64,000 bases of DNA, taken from the NCBI GenBank assembly GCA_963712825.1, contig CAVQJP010000028.1:62001-126000 (forward strand), in the 5' to 3' direction. Shown piece by piece: positions 26,148 through 35,964 of this stretch. The position numbers and the translations under genes were made by a program. Source of the stretch: AP-15 sp963712825 (lineage in GTDB: Bacteria > Pseudomonadota > Alphaproteobacteria > ATCC43930 > CGMCC-115725). Every line of letters starts with the position of its first letter. Position 1 is the first letter of the stretch. The notes beneath the pieces are model-generated. The model was given only the letters and a program-made list of their open reading frames with translations, was not told the DNA's origin and searched no databases.

Positions 26148-27083
26148 CTAGGCCGCCACTACCGCCGGCCGCGGCGCGCGGACGCCGAGCAGGTGGCAGA
26201 TCGCGACGATCAGGTCGGCCCGGTTCAACGTGTAGAAATGAAATTGGTGGACCCCCTCGGCGTGAAGGCGGCGGCACTGCTCGGCGGCGATCGAGGCGGC
26301 GACGAGCCGCCGCGTGTCGGGGTCGTCGTCGAGCCCGGCGAAATGCGCCTCCATCCAGGCCGGGATCGAGGCGCCGCAGGATGCGCTGAATTTCTTAACC
26401 TGAGCGTAATTGGTGACGGGCAGGATGCCCGGCACGATCGGCACCGCGATCCCGGCCCGCGCCGCGCGGTCGCGAAAGCGCAGATACGGGTCGACATCAA
26501 AGAAATACTGGGTGATCGCGCGGCTGGCGCCGGCGTCGACCTTGCCCTTCAGATTGTCGAGGTCGCGCTCGGCGCTGACGGCTTCCGGGTGGGTTTCGGG
26601 ATAGGCCGCGACGCTGATCTCGAAATCGGCGACGCGCCTGAGCCCGGTGACGAGGTCGGCGGCATAGGCGTAACCGCCGGGGTGCGGCTGGTAAGCCTCG
26701 CCGCCGGCCGGCGGGTCGCCGCGCAATGCCACGATGTGGCGGATGCCGGCGCTCCAGTAATCCCGCGCGACCGCCTCGATCTCGGCGCGGGTCGCGGCGA
26801 CGCAGGTCAGGTGCGCCGCCGGTTCGAGGGCGGTTTCGCAGCGGATGCGGCGGACGGTCGCGTGCGTCCGCTCGCGGGTCGAGCCGCCGGCGCCATAGGT
26901 TACCGACACAAAGCTTGGGGCCAGCGGTTCAAGGCGCTTGACGACCTCCCAGAGCCGCGCCTCCATCTCGCCGGTCTTCGGCGGGAAAAACTCGAATGAG
27001 ACACGCGGCGGGCCGGCGTCGAAATCGACGACCGGATCGGCGGCGAGGCGGCCGCGCGCCTCCGCCAAAGGTTGCCCGCTCAT
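26148..27083 (-). CDS. metF: 5,10-methylenetetrahydrofolate reductase
   Basis: 311 residues from ATG 27083. It reduces methylene-THF to methyl-THF with FAD and supplies MetH. Motifs: VSFEFFPPKTGEMEARLW (residues ~28-45) with the catalytic Glu, FVSVTYGAGGSTRERTHA (~62-80), IVALRGDPPAGG (~116-127) and RAITQYFFDVDPYLRF (~183-198). The open frame extends further upstream, but this ATG overlaps the TGA of the preceding gene (TGATG), pointing to translational coupling, and gives the family N-terminus. Confidence 0.96.
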   Translation of the reverse strand: MSGQPLAEARGRLAADPVVDFDAGPPRVSFEFFPPKTGEMEARLWEVVKRLEPLAPSFVSVTYGAGGSTRERTHATVRRIRCETALEPAAHLTCVAATRAEIEAVARDYWSAGIRHIVALRGDPPAGGEAYQPHPGGYAYAADLVTGLRRVADFEISVAAYPETHPEAVSAERDLDNLKGKVDAGASRAITQYFFDVDPYLRFRDRAARAGIAVPIVPGILPVTNYAQVKKFSASCGASIPAWMEAHFAGLDDDPDTRRLVAASIAAEQCRRLHAEGVHQFHFYTLNRADLIVAICHLLGVRAPRPAVVAA

Positions 27084-28088
27084 CAGCGCAGCTCCTCGGC
27101 GAGGGCGGCGGCCGGCGCCGGGTCGCGCAAACCGGCCGCCGATTGCCGGGCGGCGGCGGCCGGGCCGCGGGTCGCGGTCCAGATCACGACGGTCAACGCG
27201 TCGCCGGGCAGCCGATGCGGCTCGGCCGGGGCGAGGCCGGCGGTGCTGCACCATTCGTCGATCTCGGCATCGGCAAAGCCGAGCCGGCGATGGGCGTGCT
27301 CCTCACGCAAAAACTCGAGCCCGTGCGGCGCGAAGTCGACCAGCTACCAACGTGCCCTGCGGGCGCAGCACCCGCGCCGCCTCGGCGATCGCCGCCGCCG
27401 GCCGGTCGGCATAATGCAGCACCTGGTGGATCACGACCGCGTCGAACGAGGCGTCGGGCAATGCCAGCTGGTACATGTCGCCGAGCCGCGCCCGCGCGTT
27501 ATCGAGCCCGGCGCGCTCGAGATTGACCCGCGCCACCGCCAGCATCTCGCGCGACTGGTCGATGCCGAGCGCCTGCTCGACGCGCGGCGCCAGGACCTCG
27601 AGCATGCGCCCGGTGCCGGTCCCGATGTCGAGCAGGTCGCGCGGGTCGGCGCCGGCGACGATCTCGACCAGTGCCGTCTCGACTTCGCGCTCGTCGACGT
27701 AGAGCGAGCGGATGTGATCCCAGTGGGCGGCGTTCTCGCGAAAATAGGCGGCCGCGGCATCGGCGCGCTGGCGCTTGGTGGCGTCGAGCCGCTGCCGGTC
27801 AAGCGCGAGCGTCGGGTCGGTCTCCTCGCACGCCGCCACCAGCTGGCGGGCGAGCGCTGCCGCCGGACCAGATCGGCTCAGCCGATAAAACACCCAGCTG
27901 CCCTCCCGGAAACGGTCGAGCAGCCCGGCTTCGCACAAGAGCTTCAGGTGCCGCGACACCCGCGGCTGGCTTTGCCCCAGAATTTGCGTCAGCTCGCTGA
28001 CGGTCAGCTCGCCGCTTGCGCACAGCACGACAAGCCGCAACCGAGTGGGCTCGGCTACCGCGCGCAACGCCGCCAGCAGGTGCTCCAT
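27083..28088 (-). pseudogene. ArsR-type regulator with C-terminal SAM-methyltransferase domain, frameshifted
   Basis: From ATG 28088: an ArsR winged helix (AVAEPTRLRLVVLCASGELT, then SELTQILGQSQPRVSRHLKL, residues ~10-60) and a methyltransferase domain (DLLDIGTGTGRMLEVLAP, DAVVIHQVLHYADRPAAA). After RPQGTLV the frame fails (about 27343-27350) and stops at 27303. Removing one base there restores VDFAPHGLEFLREEHAHRRL and the frame to TGA at 27083. Such fusions in front of metF/metH resemble SahR-type regulators of the methionine cycle. Either a real lesion or a sequencing error. Confidence 0.8.
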
Positions 28089-28119
28089 GGTCGACACCCT
28101 CTTTCTTCGAGTGGGTAAC

Positions 28120-28133
28120 GATATGGAGATATC
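28120..28133. promoter_or_regulatory. AT-rich dyad upstream of the ArsR-metF-metH genes
   Basis: GATAT-GGAG-ATATC is a perfect inverted repeat about 32 bases before the ArsR-type start codon, followed by the AT-rich CTTTATATTTGCAA. It stands out in GC-rich surroundings and sits in the divergent region shared with mlaA. An autoregulatory ArsR-type operator is the likely reading, unproven. Confidence 0.5.
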
Positions 28134-28266
28134 TTTATATTTGCAAGCGGCTTTCGCCGCGTTCGGACGGCTCGGCGGTCCGATCAGCAAGTACTTGCCG
28201 AAAGAGCGGGTTTCCCCCATTTATTTCGCGCACTGAGGAGCAGCGAGCGTGGTCCGAGGCCGATCG

Positions 28267-29148
28267 ATGAACCTTCCCCCTTTCCGTCCGGCACTCTCGC
28301 AGCTCTTTATCATGGCGATGCTGGTCGTTTCCGGATGCGCGACAGCTCCCCAAAGCCAACAATCGGCAGTTTCCGCCGAAGAAGATTTCCACGATCCTTT
28401 CGAAGACGCCAATCGCAAAATCTTCGACTTCAACCAAGTGGTCGACCGCCATGTGCTGGTGCCGGCCGCAAAGGCCTATCGTGCGGCGCTGCCTGACCCG
28501 GTGCGCAATTCGGTGCGCGACTTCCTGAACAATCTGAATGAGCCGCTGATCTTCGCCAACGACACGCTGCAAGGCGATTTTCGCCGTGCCAAGGACACGG
28601 TCGTGCGCTTTGTGCTGAATTCGACGATCGGCATGGCCGGCCTTGTCGATGTGGCGGGACGCTGGGGCATTCCCTATCACGAGCAGGATCTCGGGGTGAC
28701 GCTTGGCGTCTGGGGGGTTCCCGCGGGACCCTATCTGGTGGTGCCGGTGCTCGGCCCATCGGACCCGCGCGATCTCGGCGCCGAGGTTGCCGAGTCGTTT
28801 GGCGACCCATGGAACCGGCTCGTCACCGGCAACCCGTTTACCCTCTATTGGATACCGTTCGTGCGGGGCGGGGTCGATGGTATCGACCAAAGGGCGCGCT
28901 ATCTCGATGCGCTGGCCGACATCGAGCGAACCTCGCTCGACTATTACGCAACGATCCGCTCGCTTTACCGGCAGCGCCGCGCCGCCCTGATCCGCGGCGA
29001 GAACAAAAATCTGCCGCCGCCTGCGGGCTTCACCCTGAACGGCAGCCCGGCGCCGGTCCCAGCGCTGGACTCGGCCCCGGCGAACCCTTCGCCGCCGGCA
29101 ACTGTTGTCTCTTCGGTCCAAAACGGCTTTGAGGTATCCGGCCGATGA
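28267..29148 (+). CDS. mlaA: MlaA/VacJ-family outer-membrane lipoprotein
   Basis: 293 residues from ATG 28267. The lipoprotein signal peptide ends in the lipobox MLVVSGCA (Cys ~25). The MlaA core follows: DPFEDANRKIFDFNQVVDRH (~42-61), FLNNLNEPLIFANDTLQGDF, FVLNSTIGMAGLVDVA and VPAGPYLVVPVLGPSDPRD. MlaA removes misplaced phospholipids from the outer leaflet of the outer membrane and passes them to MlaC. Its stop overlaps the mlaC start by 4 bases (ATGA). A GTG at 28249 is an unlikely alternative start. Confidence 0.93.
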   Translation: MNLPPFRPALSQLFIMAMLVVSGCATAPQSQQSAVSAEEDFHDPFEDANRKIFDFNQVVDRHVLVPAAKAYRAALPDPVRNSVRDFLNNLNEPLIFANDTLQGDFRRAKDTVVRFVLNSTIGMAGLVDVAGRWGIPYHEQDLGVTLGVWGVPAGPYLVVPVLGPSDPRDLGAEVAESFGDPWNRLVTGNPFTLYWIPFVRGGVDGIDQRARYLDALADIERTSLDYYATIRSLYRQRRAALIRGENKNLPPPAGFTLNGSPAPVPALDSAPANPSPPATVVSSVQNGFEVSGR

Positions 29149-29756
29149 ACCGACGGTTGCTGTTGATCGCGGGGCCCCTGTTGGCTGCCGGCCTGGCGCT
29201 GCCCGCACTGCCTGCCGCAGCGGCCGCCGACCCGGCGGCAGTGATCGCCAGCCTCGGCAACGAGGCGCTCAAGGTGCTCGGCAAGAACGTCGACCCGCAG
29301 CTGCGGGTGGTCCGCTTCCGGCAGTTGTTCAGCGCGGATTTCGACGTGCCCGGGATTTCCCGCTTTGTCCTCGGTCGCTATTGGCGCCTCGCCACCCCGG
29401 CGCAGCAGCAGCAATTCATCAGTCTCTTCACCAATTACATCGCGCTCGCCTACGCCAACCGCCTCGCCGAATACGGCGGCGCGACGCTGCGCGTCACCGG
29501 CACCCGCGCGGCGCCCGACGGGCAATTGGTGTCGAGCGAGATCATTCGCGCCGACGGCCAGCCGCCGGCCCGGATCGACTGGCTGCTGACGCCGCAAAAC
29601 GGCGCGTACAAAATCAACGACGTCATAGTCGAAGGCGTCAGCATGGCGGTCACCCAGCGCTCCGAATTCGCCTCGGTGATCCAGCGCGACGGCGGCCAGG
29701 TGCAGGGCCTGATCACGGCGCTGCAGCAAAAAACCGAAAGCGCCGGTTTGCGCTAG
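29145..29756 (+). CDS. mlaC: MlaC-family periplasmic phospholipid-binding protein
   Basis: A 203-residue Ttg2D/MlaC protein. The signal peptide is about residues 1-27 (LAAGLALPALPAAAAA). The mature domain has FRQLFSADFDVPGISRFVLG, RYWRLATPAQQQQFISLFTN and YKINDVIVEGVSMAVTQRSE near the end, as in the family. MlaC ferries phospholipids between MlaA and the inner-membrane MlaFEDB transporter. The transporter genes are not in this window, so mlaA-mlaC is a split two-gene unit. Confidence 0.92.
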   Translation: MNRRLLLIAGPLLAAGLALPALPAAAAADPAAVIASLGNEALKVLGKNVDPQLRVVRFRQLFSADFDVPGISRFVLGRYWRLATPAQQQQFISLFTNYIALAYANRLAEYGGATLRVTGTRAAPDGQLVSSEIIRADGQPPARIDWLLTPQNGAYKINDVIVEGVSMAVTQRSEFASVIQRDGGQVQGLITALQQKTESAGLR

Positions 29757-29837
29757 CCTAGCTTTCTGGCCGCGGGCGCCCGACAGCGGGCGCTGCTGCA
29801 GCAGTTACGACGCCGACTTCCTGCGCGCCGAACGCGC

Positions 29838-31520
29838 TCAATCGCGCACCAGGGGCTTATAATGGATGCGGTGCGGCCGGTCGGCCGCAGCCCCGAGGCG
29901 GCGGCGCCGGTCGGCTTCGTAATCGGCGTAGTTGCCTTCGAACCAGACCACCTGGCTGTCGCCTTCGAAGGCGAGGATGTGGGTCGCCACGCGGTCGAGG
30001 AACCAGCGGTCGTGGGTGACCACGACGGCGCAGCCGGCAAAGTCGAGGAGCGCCTCTTCGAGCGCCCGCAAGGTGTCGACGTCGAGGTCGTTGGTCGGCT
30101 CGTCGAGCAGCAGCACATTGGCGCCCTCCTTGAGCATCTTCGCAAGGTGGACCCGGTTACGCTCGCCGCCCGAGAGCTGACCGACCTTTTTCTGCTGGTC
30201 TGCCCCGCGGAAATTGAACAGCGCGCAATAGGCGCGGCTGGCGATTTTGCGGCGGCCAAGGTCGATCTCGTCGCGCCCGCCTGAAATCTCCTGCCAGACC
30301 GTGTTGTTCGGCGACAAGGTGTCCCGGGACTGATCAACATAGCCGAGCTTGACCGTGTCGCCGACGCGGAACCGGCCGCTGTCGGGCGTGTCCTGCGCGG
30401 TGATCATCCGCAGCAAGGTGGTCTTTCCGGCGCCGTTCGGACCGATGATGCCGACGATGCCGCCCGGAGGCAGCCGAAAGTCGAGGGCTTCCATGACCAG
30501 CCGATCGCCGAACCCTTTGCCCACCTGGTCGGCTTCGATCACCAGGTCGCCGAGCCGCGGCCCCGGCGGCAGCACGATCTGCGCCGTCTCGGGCGCTTTC
30601 TCGCGGTTGGCGGCAACCAGCGATTCGTACGCCGACACCCGCGCTTTGCTTTTGGCCTGGCGCGCCCGCGGGCTCTGCCGCACCCATTCGAGCTCGCGTT
30701 CGAGGGTGCGCTGCCGCGCCGCCTCCTGGCGGCCCTCTTGCGCCAGGCGCTGCTCCTTTTGCTCGAGCCAACCCGAATAATTGCCCTCGTACGGGATCCC
30801 GCGGCCGCGATCGAGCTCGAGAATCCAGCCCGCCACCTCGTCGAGAAAATAGCGGTCGTGGGTGACGGTGACGACGGTGCCGGGGTAATCCTCGAGAAAG
30901 CGCTGCAGCCACGCCACCAACTCGGCGTCGAGATGATTGGTCGGCTCGTCGAGCAGCAACAGATCGGGGCGCTGCAGCAAGAGCCGGCAGAGGGCGACGC
31001 GCCGCCTCTCGCCGCCCGACAGATTGGTCACCGCGGCCTCACCGGGGGGGCAGCGCAGCGCGTCCATCGCGATCTCGATCGTGCGGTCGAGCTCCCAGCC
31101 GTCGGCCTGGTCGATCTTTTCCTGCAAATCGCCCTGCTCGGCGATCAGCGCGTCCATCTCGTCGGGCGAGAGCTCCTCGGAAAAGCGGGCGCTGACCGCT
31201 TCGAAGCGCTCGATGAGCGCCTTGGTCTCGGCCAGCCCCTCGACGACATTGCCGAAGACGTCCTTGGTTTCGTCGAGCGCCGGCTCCTGCGGCAGATAGC
31301 CGACTTGGGCGCCCTCGGCGGCCCAGGCCTCGCCGGAAAAGTCGCGCTCTTCGCCGGCCATTACCCGCAACAGCGTCGACTTGCCGGCGCCGTTGGCTCC
31401 CAAGACACCGATCTTGGCGCCGGGCAGGAAGGACAGCCAGATGTCCTTCAACACCTCGCGGCCGCCGGGATAGGTCTTGCCCAACCCCTTCATGACATAG
31501 ATGTACTGGTAGGCCGCCAT
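29838..31520 (-). CDS. ettA: Energy-dependent translational throttle ATPase EttA
   Basis: 560 residues from ATG 31520 (MAAYQYIYVMKGLGKTYPGG), the usual length. A duplicated ABC-F ATPase: Walker A GANGAGKSTLLRVMAG (~40) and GPNGAGKTTLLRMITA (~355), signatures LSGGERRRVALCRLLLQ and LSGGERNRVHLAKMLKEG, Walker B LLLLDEPTNHLD and LLLDEPTNDLD. The inter-domain linker with the charged tRNA-interaction region lies around 240-300. EttA gates the 70S ribosome at the first elongation step depending on energy charge. Divergent from trpB. Confidence 0.95.
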   Translation of the reverse strand: MAAYQYIYVMKGLGKTYPGGREVLKDIWLSFLPGAKIGVLGANGAGKSTLLRVMAGEERDFSGEAWAAEGAQVGYLPQEPALDETKDVFGNVVEGLAETKALIERFEAVSARFSEELSPDEMDALIAEQGDLQEKIDQADGWELDRTIEIAMDALRCPPGEAAVTNLSGGERRRVALCRLLLQRPDLLLLDEPTNHLDAELVAWLQRFLEDYPGTVVTVTHDRYFLDEVAGWILELDRGRGIPYEGNYSGWLEQKEQRLAQEGRQEAARQRTLERELEWVRQSPRARQAKSKARVSAYESLVAANREKAPETAQIVLPPGPRLGDLVIEADQVGKGFGDRLVMEALDFRLPPGGIVGIIGPNGAGKTTLLRMITAQDTPDSGRFRVGDTVKLGYVDQSRDTLSPNNTVWQEISGGRDEIDLGRRKIASRAYCALFNFRGADQQKKVGQLSGGERNRVHLAKMLKEGANVLLLDEPTNDLDVDTLRALEEALLDFAGCAVVVTHDRWFLDRVATHILAFEGDSQVVWFEGNYADYEADRRRRLGAAADRPHRIHYKPLVRD

Positions 31521-31582
31521 CGGGAAATCTCCGAGCAGGGTCCGCAGACCGATTGGGTAGGGCATCGGGGTGGGGCGCGGTC

Positions 31583-31615
31583 AAGCCCGGCTTTTGCCGT
31601 CAAGCCGGGCTTTTG
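31583..31615 (+). terminator. Hairpin plus T-run upstream of trpB
   Basis: Arms AAGCCCGGC (31583-31591) and GCCGGGCTT (31604-31612) around a 12-base loop, followed by TTTGT, 50 bases before the trpB start. It could stop incoming transcription or act as a leader structure for trpBA. No Trp-rich leader peptide accompanies it, so attenuation is not supported. Confidence 0.5.
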
Positions 31616-31666
31616 TCGTGCGCTCCGCCCTTCCTTAATGCATTTTCCCGCGCGAAAGGAAGGACG

Positions 31667-32878
<1,212 letters not shown>

Positions 32879-32953
32879 GGCTGCACGGCCTTGCGCGAAA
32901 CCAAAAAAGCGCGCCGAGATCTGGAAAGCGATTAATCAATGGGTCGGTAGAAG

Positions 32954-32967
32954 CGGGCGGCCGCCCG
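32954..32967. promoter_or_regulatory. GC-rich palindrome between trpB and vapB
   Basis: CGGGCGGCCGCCCG is a perfect 14-bp palindrome 41 bases before the vapB start, in the 129-base gap that opens after trpB. VapB/VapC complexes commonly bind palindromes just upstream of their operon, so this is a candidate operator. A trpB terminator is an alternative, though no T-run follows. Confidence 0.4.
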
Positions 32968-33007
32968 TAATTGACCGCCACCCGCGATTGAGAAATGCGA
33001 GGCAGTC

Positions 33008-33262
33008 ATGACGAAGGTCAAGACCCGTATTCACATCGCGCCTGATGGCGCGCTCACCGGCCGGGCACTTGGTCTGCCGGTGGGTGAACACGTTGCTGAG
33101 ATCATGCTGATCGATGACGTTCGGCCGATGACCCGCTCGCATACCGATGCGCTTCTCGCCCGCGTTCGCGCGATCCAAGAGGAAGTGGCGCGGTTGCCGG
33201 TTCTCGACAGCCGAAGTCCGGATCAGATCGTCGGCTACAACGAGCACGGTCATTTCGACTGA
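33008..33262 (+). CDS. vapB: VapB-type antitoxin
   Basis: 84 residues. The N-terminus (KVKTRIHIAPDGALTGRALG) has the short beta-rich DNA-binding look of VapB/AbrB-type antitoxins. The C-terminus LPVLDSRSPDQIVGYNEHGH matches the toxin-binding tail common in VapB proteins (LPVLD.R.pDEIlGYDe.G). The TGA overlaps the ATG of vapC (TGATG), the usual coupling for these modules. It neutralises VapC and represses the operon. Confidence 0.85.
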   Translation: MTKVKTRIHIAPDGALTGRALGLPVGEHVAEIMLIDDVRPMTRSHTDALLARVRAIQEEVARLPVLDSRSPDQIVGYNEHGHFD

Positions 33263-33654
33263 TGGTCATCGACAGCTCTGCTCTGATCGCCCTGTTGCTC
33301 GGTGAAGGCGAGACCGTTGGTTTTGTCGAAGCGATCGCGGCTGCTTCGAGTTGCGTGGTGAGCGCGCCTACTTACGTCGAGACCGCGATCGTCATGGTTG
33401 CCCGGTCGGGTGTAGAGGCCCAGGAGAAACTCGATCGGCTCCTCCTGGAGCTCGCTGTAGAAATTGTCCCCTTCACACGCGATCAGGCGCTTCTTGCCGT
33501 CACAGCGTACCGGACATACGGGAAGGGCAGCGGCCATGCTGCGGGATTGAATTTCGGCGACTGTTTCAGTTACGCGCTCGCGAAGCTCAGAGGCGAGCCT
33601 GTTTTATGCAAAGGCAACGACTTTGCCCGCACCGATCTGCAAATCGCTCCTTAA
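33262..33654 (+). CDS. vapC: VapC-type PIN-domain ribonuclease toxin
   Basis: A 130-residue PIN domain. The acidic residues of the metal site are visible: Asp in MVIDSSALIALLLGEGE (residue 4), Glu in SAPTYVETAIVMV (~40), Asp in GLNFGDCFSYALAK (~96) and the terminal region LCKGNDFARTDL (~118). VapC toxins cleave tRNA or rRNA. The stop is at 33654, and the trpB-derived relic begins at the very next bases, so the module ends at the insertion boundary. Confidence 0.9.
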   Translation: MVIDSSALIALLLGEGETVGFVEAIAAASSCVVSAPTYVETAIVMVARSGVEAQEKLDRLLLELAVEIVPFTRDQALLAVTAYRTYGKGSGHAAGLNFGDCFSYALAKLRGEPVLCKGNDFARTDLQIAP

Positions 33655-33655
33655 A

Positions 33656-33709
33656 CGCGGCGACAAGGGCATCTTGACCGTCGCCGAGCATCTCGGGGCG
33701 CTTTCGTGA
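33656..33709 (+). pseudogene. Relic of the original trpB 3' end in front of trpA
   Basis: Aligns with trpB 32826-32878: CGCGGCGACAAGG, CCGTCGCCGA and CATCTCGGGG are identical blocks separated by a few substitutions. It encodes RGDKGILTVAEHLGALS and then a stop, against RGDKDIFAVAEHLGVQL in TrpB. Its TGA overlaps the trpA GTG start (GTGA), presumably the ancestral trpB/trpA coupling junction. Not translated as part of TrpB now. Confidence 0.88.
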
Positions 33710-34545
33710 CCCGCATCGAAACGCGGTTTGCGGCGTTGCGCGCCGAGGGACGCGCCGGGCTCGTTGCGTACTTGACCGCTGGCGACCCCGACCCCGACAC
33801 CTCGGCTCGGCTGTTTTCCGGCCTCGCCCGGGCGGGCGCGGATTTGATCGAGATGGGGATGCCGTTCTCCGATCCGATGGCGGACGGTCCGGCGGTCCAG
33901 GATGCGGGGCAGCGGGCGTTGAAGGCCGGCATGACACTGAGGGGCACGCTCGCGATGGTCCGCGCTCTGCGCCGCGATGACGATGCGACGCCGATCGTGC
34001 TGATGGGCTATTACAATCCGATCTACCGCTACGGCGCCGAGGCGTTTGCGGGCGATGCGGCAGCGGCCGGGGTCGATGGCGTCATCGTCGTCGACCTGCC
34101 GCCCGAGGAAGATTCCGAGCTGACCGGGCCGGCCCGCGCCGCCGGTCTCGACGTGATCCGGCTGGCGACGCCGACCAGCGACGACCGGCGGCTGCCTGTT
34201 GTCGTCGATCGCGCCGACGGCTTTCTTTACTACGTCGCGATCGCCGGCATCACCGGGACCCACTCGGCCGACGCGGCCGAGGTTGCCGACGCGGTGGCGC
34301 GGGTGCGGCGCTTCACCCGGCTGCCGGTCGCGGTCGGTTTTGGCATCAAAACCCCGGAGCAGGCCGCCGCCGTCGCCCGTGCCGCCGACGCCGCCGTTGT
34401 CGGCTCGGCGCTGGTCCAGCGCGTCGCCGCCAATCTCGACCCCGACGGCCGCGCCGAGCCCGGCCTCGTCGACGCCGTGCTCGCCGACATCGCCGCGTTG
34501 GCGCAAGGGATCCGACAGGCGCGATCGTCGATCCCAGTCCGCTGA
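33706..34545 (+). CDS. trpA: Tryptophan synthase alpha chain
   Basis: A 279-residue TIM barrel from GTG 33706 (MTRIETRFAALRAEGRAGLV). It cleaves indole-3-glycerol phosphate to indole, which is channelled to TrpB. The catalytic Glu is in LIEMGMPFSDPMADGPAVQ (~46); the second acidic residue region is GVIVVDLPPEE (~128), and the phosphate loops are GVTGTHSA-like GITGTHSADA and VGFGIKTPEQ. The original ribosome entry would have depended on coupling with trpB; now vapC translation or the 33.66 kb relic precedes it. Confidence 0.96.
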   Translation: MTRIETRFAALRAEGRAGLVAYLTAGDPDPDTSARLFSGLARAGADLIEMGMPFSDPMADGPAVQDAGQRALKAGMTLRGTLAMVRALRRDDDATPIVLMGYYNPIYRYGAEAFAGDAAAAGVDGVIVVDLPPEEDSELTGPARAAGLDVIRLATPTSDDRRLPVVVDRADGFLYYVAIAGITGTHSADAAEVADAVARVRRFTRLPVAVGFGIKTPEQAAAVARAADAAVVGSALVQRVAANLDPDGRAEPGLVDAVLADIAALAQGIRQARSSIPVR

Positions 34546-34568
34546 GTGCTCCTCTCCGATCTGACGCG

Positions 34569-35213
34569 CTAAAGCATATGGGCGGCGGCGAGGAAGGCGC
34601 GGATCTTGGCGGGGTCCTTGCGGCCGGGCCGGGTTTCGACCCCCGAGGACACGTCGACGCAGGCGGCACCCGAGAGCCGCACCGCCTCGGGGAGCAGTGC
34701 TGCGGTCAGGCCGCCCGACAGCATCCACGGGCGGCGCCAGGGACGGCCGGCGATCAGCCCCCAGTCAAAGGCGCGCCCGTTGCCGCCGGGCAGCGACCCC
34801 AGCCCCCGCGGCGGCTTGGCGTCGAACAGCAGCAAGTCGGCGGCGTCTTCGTATTCGCTTGCGGCCGCCAAATCCTGCGGCGCGCCAATCGCGACCGCCT
34901 TCATGACCCGGCGCCCGAACCGCGCCTTGGCCTCCGCCACCCGCTCGGGGCTTTCCTTGCCGTGAAATTGCAGGATGTCGATCGGCGCGACGTGGAGCAC
35001 TTCGGCGATCCGGTCGTCGTCGGCATCGACGAACAAGGCGACCCGCGCAATGCCGTCGGGGATCGCGGCGCACAATTCCGCGGCTTGCGTCGGCGTCACC
35101 GCGCGCGGGCTCGGCGGGTAGAACACAAAGCCGACATAGGCGGCCCCGCCCGCGGCGGCGGCGGCGACCGCATTATGGCTCGACAGCCCGCAAATCTTCG
35201 CCGCGACGCTCAT
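34569..35213 (-). CDS. trpF: Phosphoribosylanthranilate isomerase
   Basis: 214 residues from ATG 35213. The Amadori rearrangement of PRA to CdRP. The N-terminal signature with catalytic Cys is VAAKICGLSSHNAV (Cys ~7). DILQFHGKESPERV (~78-91) and the catalytic Asp in DLLLFDAKPPRG (~130) follow, then the phosphate site WMLSGGLTAALL. It lies 5 bases after phaR on the minus strand and converges on trpA. This is an unusual order, since trpF commonly precedes trpB on the same strand. Confidence 0.93.
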   Translation of the reverse strand: MSVAAKICGLSSHNAVAAAAAGGAAYVGFVFYPPSPRAVTPTQAAELCAAIPDGIARVALFVDADDDRIAEVLHVAPIDILQFHGKESPERVAEAKARFGRRVMKAVAIGAPQDLAAASEYEDAADLLLFDAKPPRGLGSLPGGNGRAFDWGLIAGRPWRRPWMLSGGLTAALLPEAVRLSGAACVDVSSGVETRPGRKDPAKIRAFLAAAHML

Positions 35214-35218
35214 CGCCG

Positions 35219-35830
35219 CTAGCGGTCGTCGCGGTCGCGCCCGAGCGCTTCGAGCTGCTGGGTCAAGGCGTCGATCTGGGCCTCGAGCCGCTTCAGCCGC
35301 GGGTCCTCGCCCGCCGCCTGAGCCGGCGCTCCAGGGACCGGCGGCCCCGCCTTCTCGTCGCCGCCGTAGGGGGCGAGCATCTTGAGCGTGCGCTCGAACA
35401 AAGCCATGTTCTGCTTGCCCATTTCCTCGAACTGGCCGAACGGGAACATGCCGAAGGTCGCCTGCAAGCTCTTGCGCATCTGCTCCTGGTTGCGATGAAA
35501 GGCAACCATCGCCTGCTCCAGATAGCCCGGCACCAGAAACTGCACGCTGTCGCCGTAAAACGAGATCAGCTGGCGCAGAAAGCTGATCGGCAAGAGGTTT
35601 TGGCCTTTCTGCTCCTGCTCGACGATGATCTGGGTCAAGACCGAACGGGTGATGTCCTCGCCGGTCTTGGCGTCGTGGGCCACAAAATCGCCGCCTTCCT
35701 TGATCAACTTGGCGAGGTCGTCGAGGGTAACGTAGCTGCTGGTCGCCGTGTTGTAGAGGCGTCGGTTGGCATATTTCTTGACGATAACGGGTTTGCTGCC
35801 GCCGGGCTTGTCGCTGTTCGGGGTGTTCAT
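35219..35830 (-). CDS. phaR: PHB synthesis repressor PhaR
   Basis: 203 residues. The N-terminal PHB/PHA accumulation regulator DNA-binding domain is VIVKKYANRRLYNTATSSYV, then TLDDLAKLIKEGGDFVAHDA (~18-57). The PHB_acc repeats follow: LPISFLRQLISFYGDSVQF and VPGYLEQAMVAFHRNQEQM. The C-terminal tail is coiled-coil-like (LKRLEAQIDALTQQLEALG). PhaR represses phasin and PHB genes and is released by binding to PHB granules. Divergent from the PhaE/PhaC-like genes. Confidence 0.94.
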   Translation of the reverse strand: MNTPNSDKPGGSKPVIVKKYANRRLYNTATSSYVTLDDLAKLIKEGGDFVAHDAKTGEDITRSVLTQIIVEQEQKGQNLLPISFLRQLISFYGDSVQFLVPGYLEQAMVAFHRNQEQMRKSLQATFGMFPFGQFEEMGKQNMALFERTLKMLAPYGGDEKAGPPVPGAPAQAAGEDPRLKRLEAQIDALTQQLEALGRDRDDR

Positions 35831-35964
35831 GCGCGCGCCATCTCCCCTCGGGATCGGTCCCCCGCCGGGACAATACCGCGTTTCCGTGCGTTCGCGTCAT
35901 CAATCCCGAGCGCCGGGCATGGGGTGCGCTTTCCCGGCGGCGGGCTCGAACTATAGTGCGGCCG

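Noticed and set aside
23318..26389. A 1023-codon + strand open frame opposite metH, and similar long antisense frames opposite boxC (1897-4074) and elsewhere.
   Set aside because: They mirror strongly biased high-GC genes with known products on the other strand and show no domain or motif of their own.
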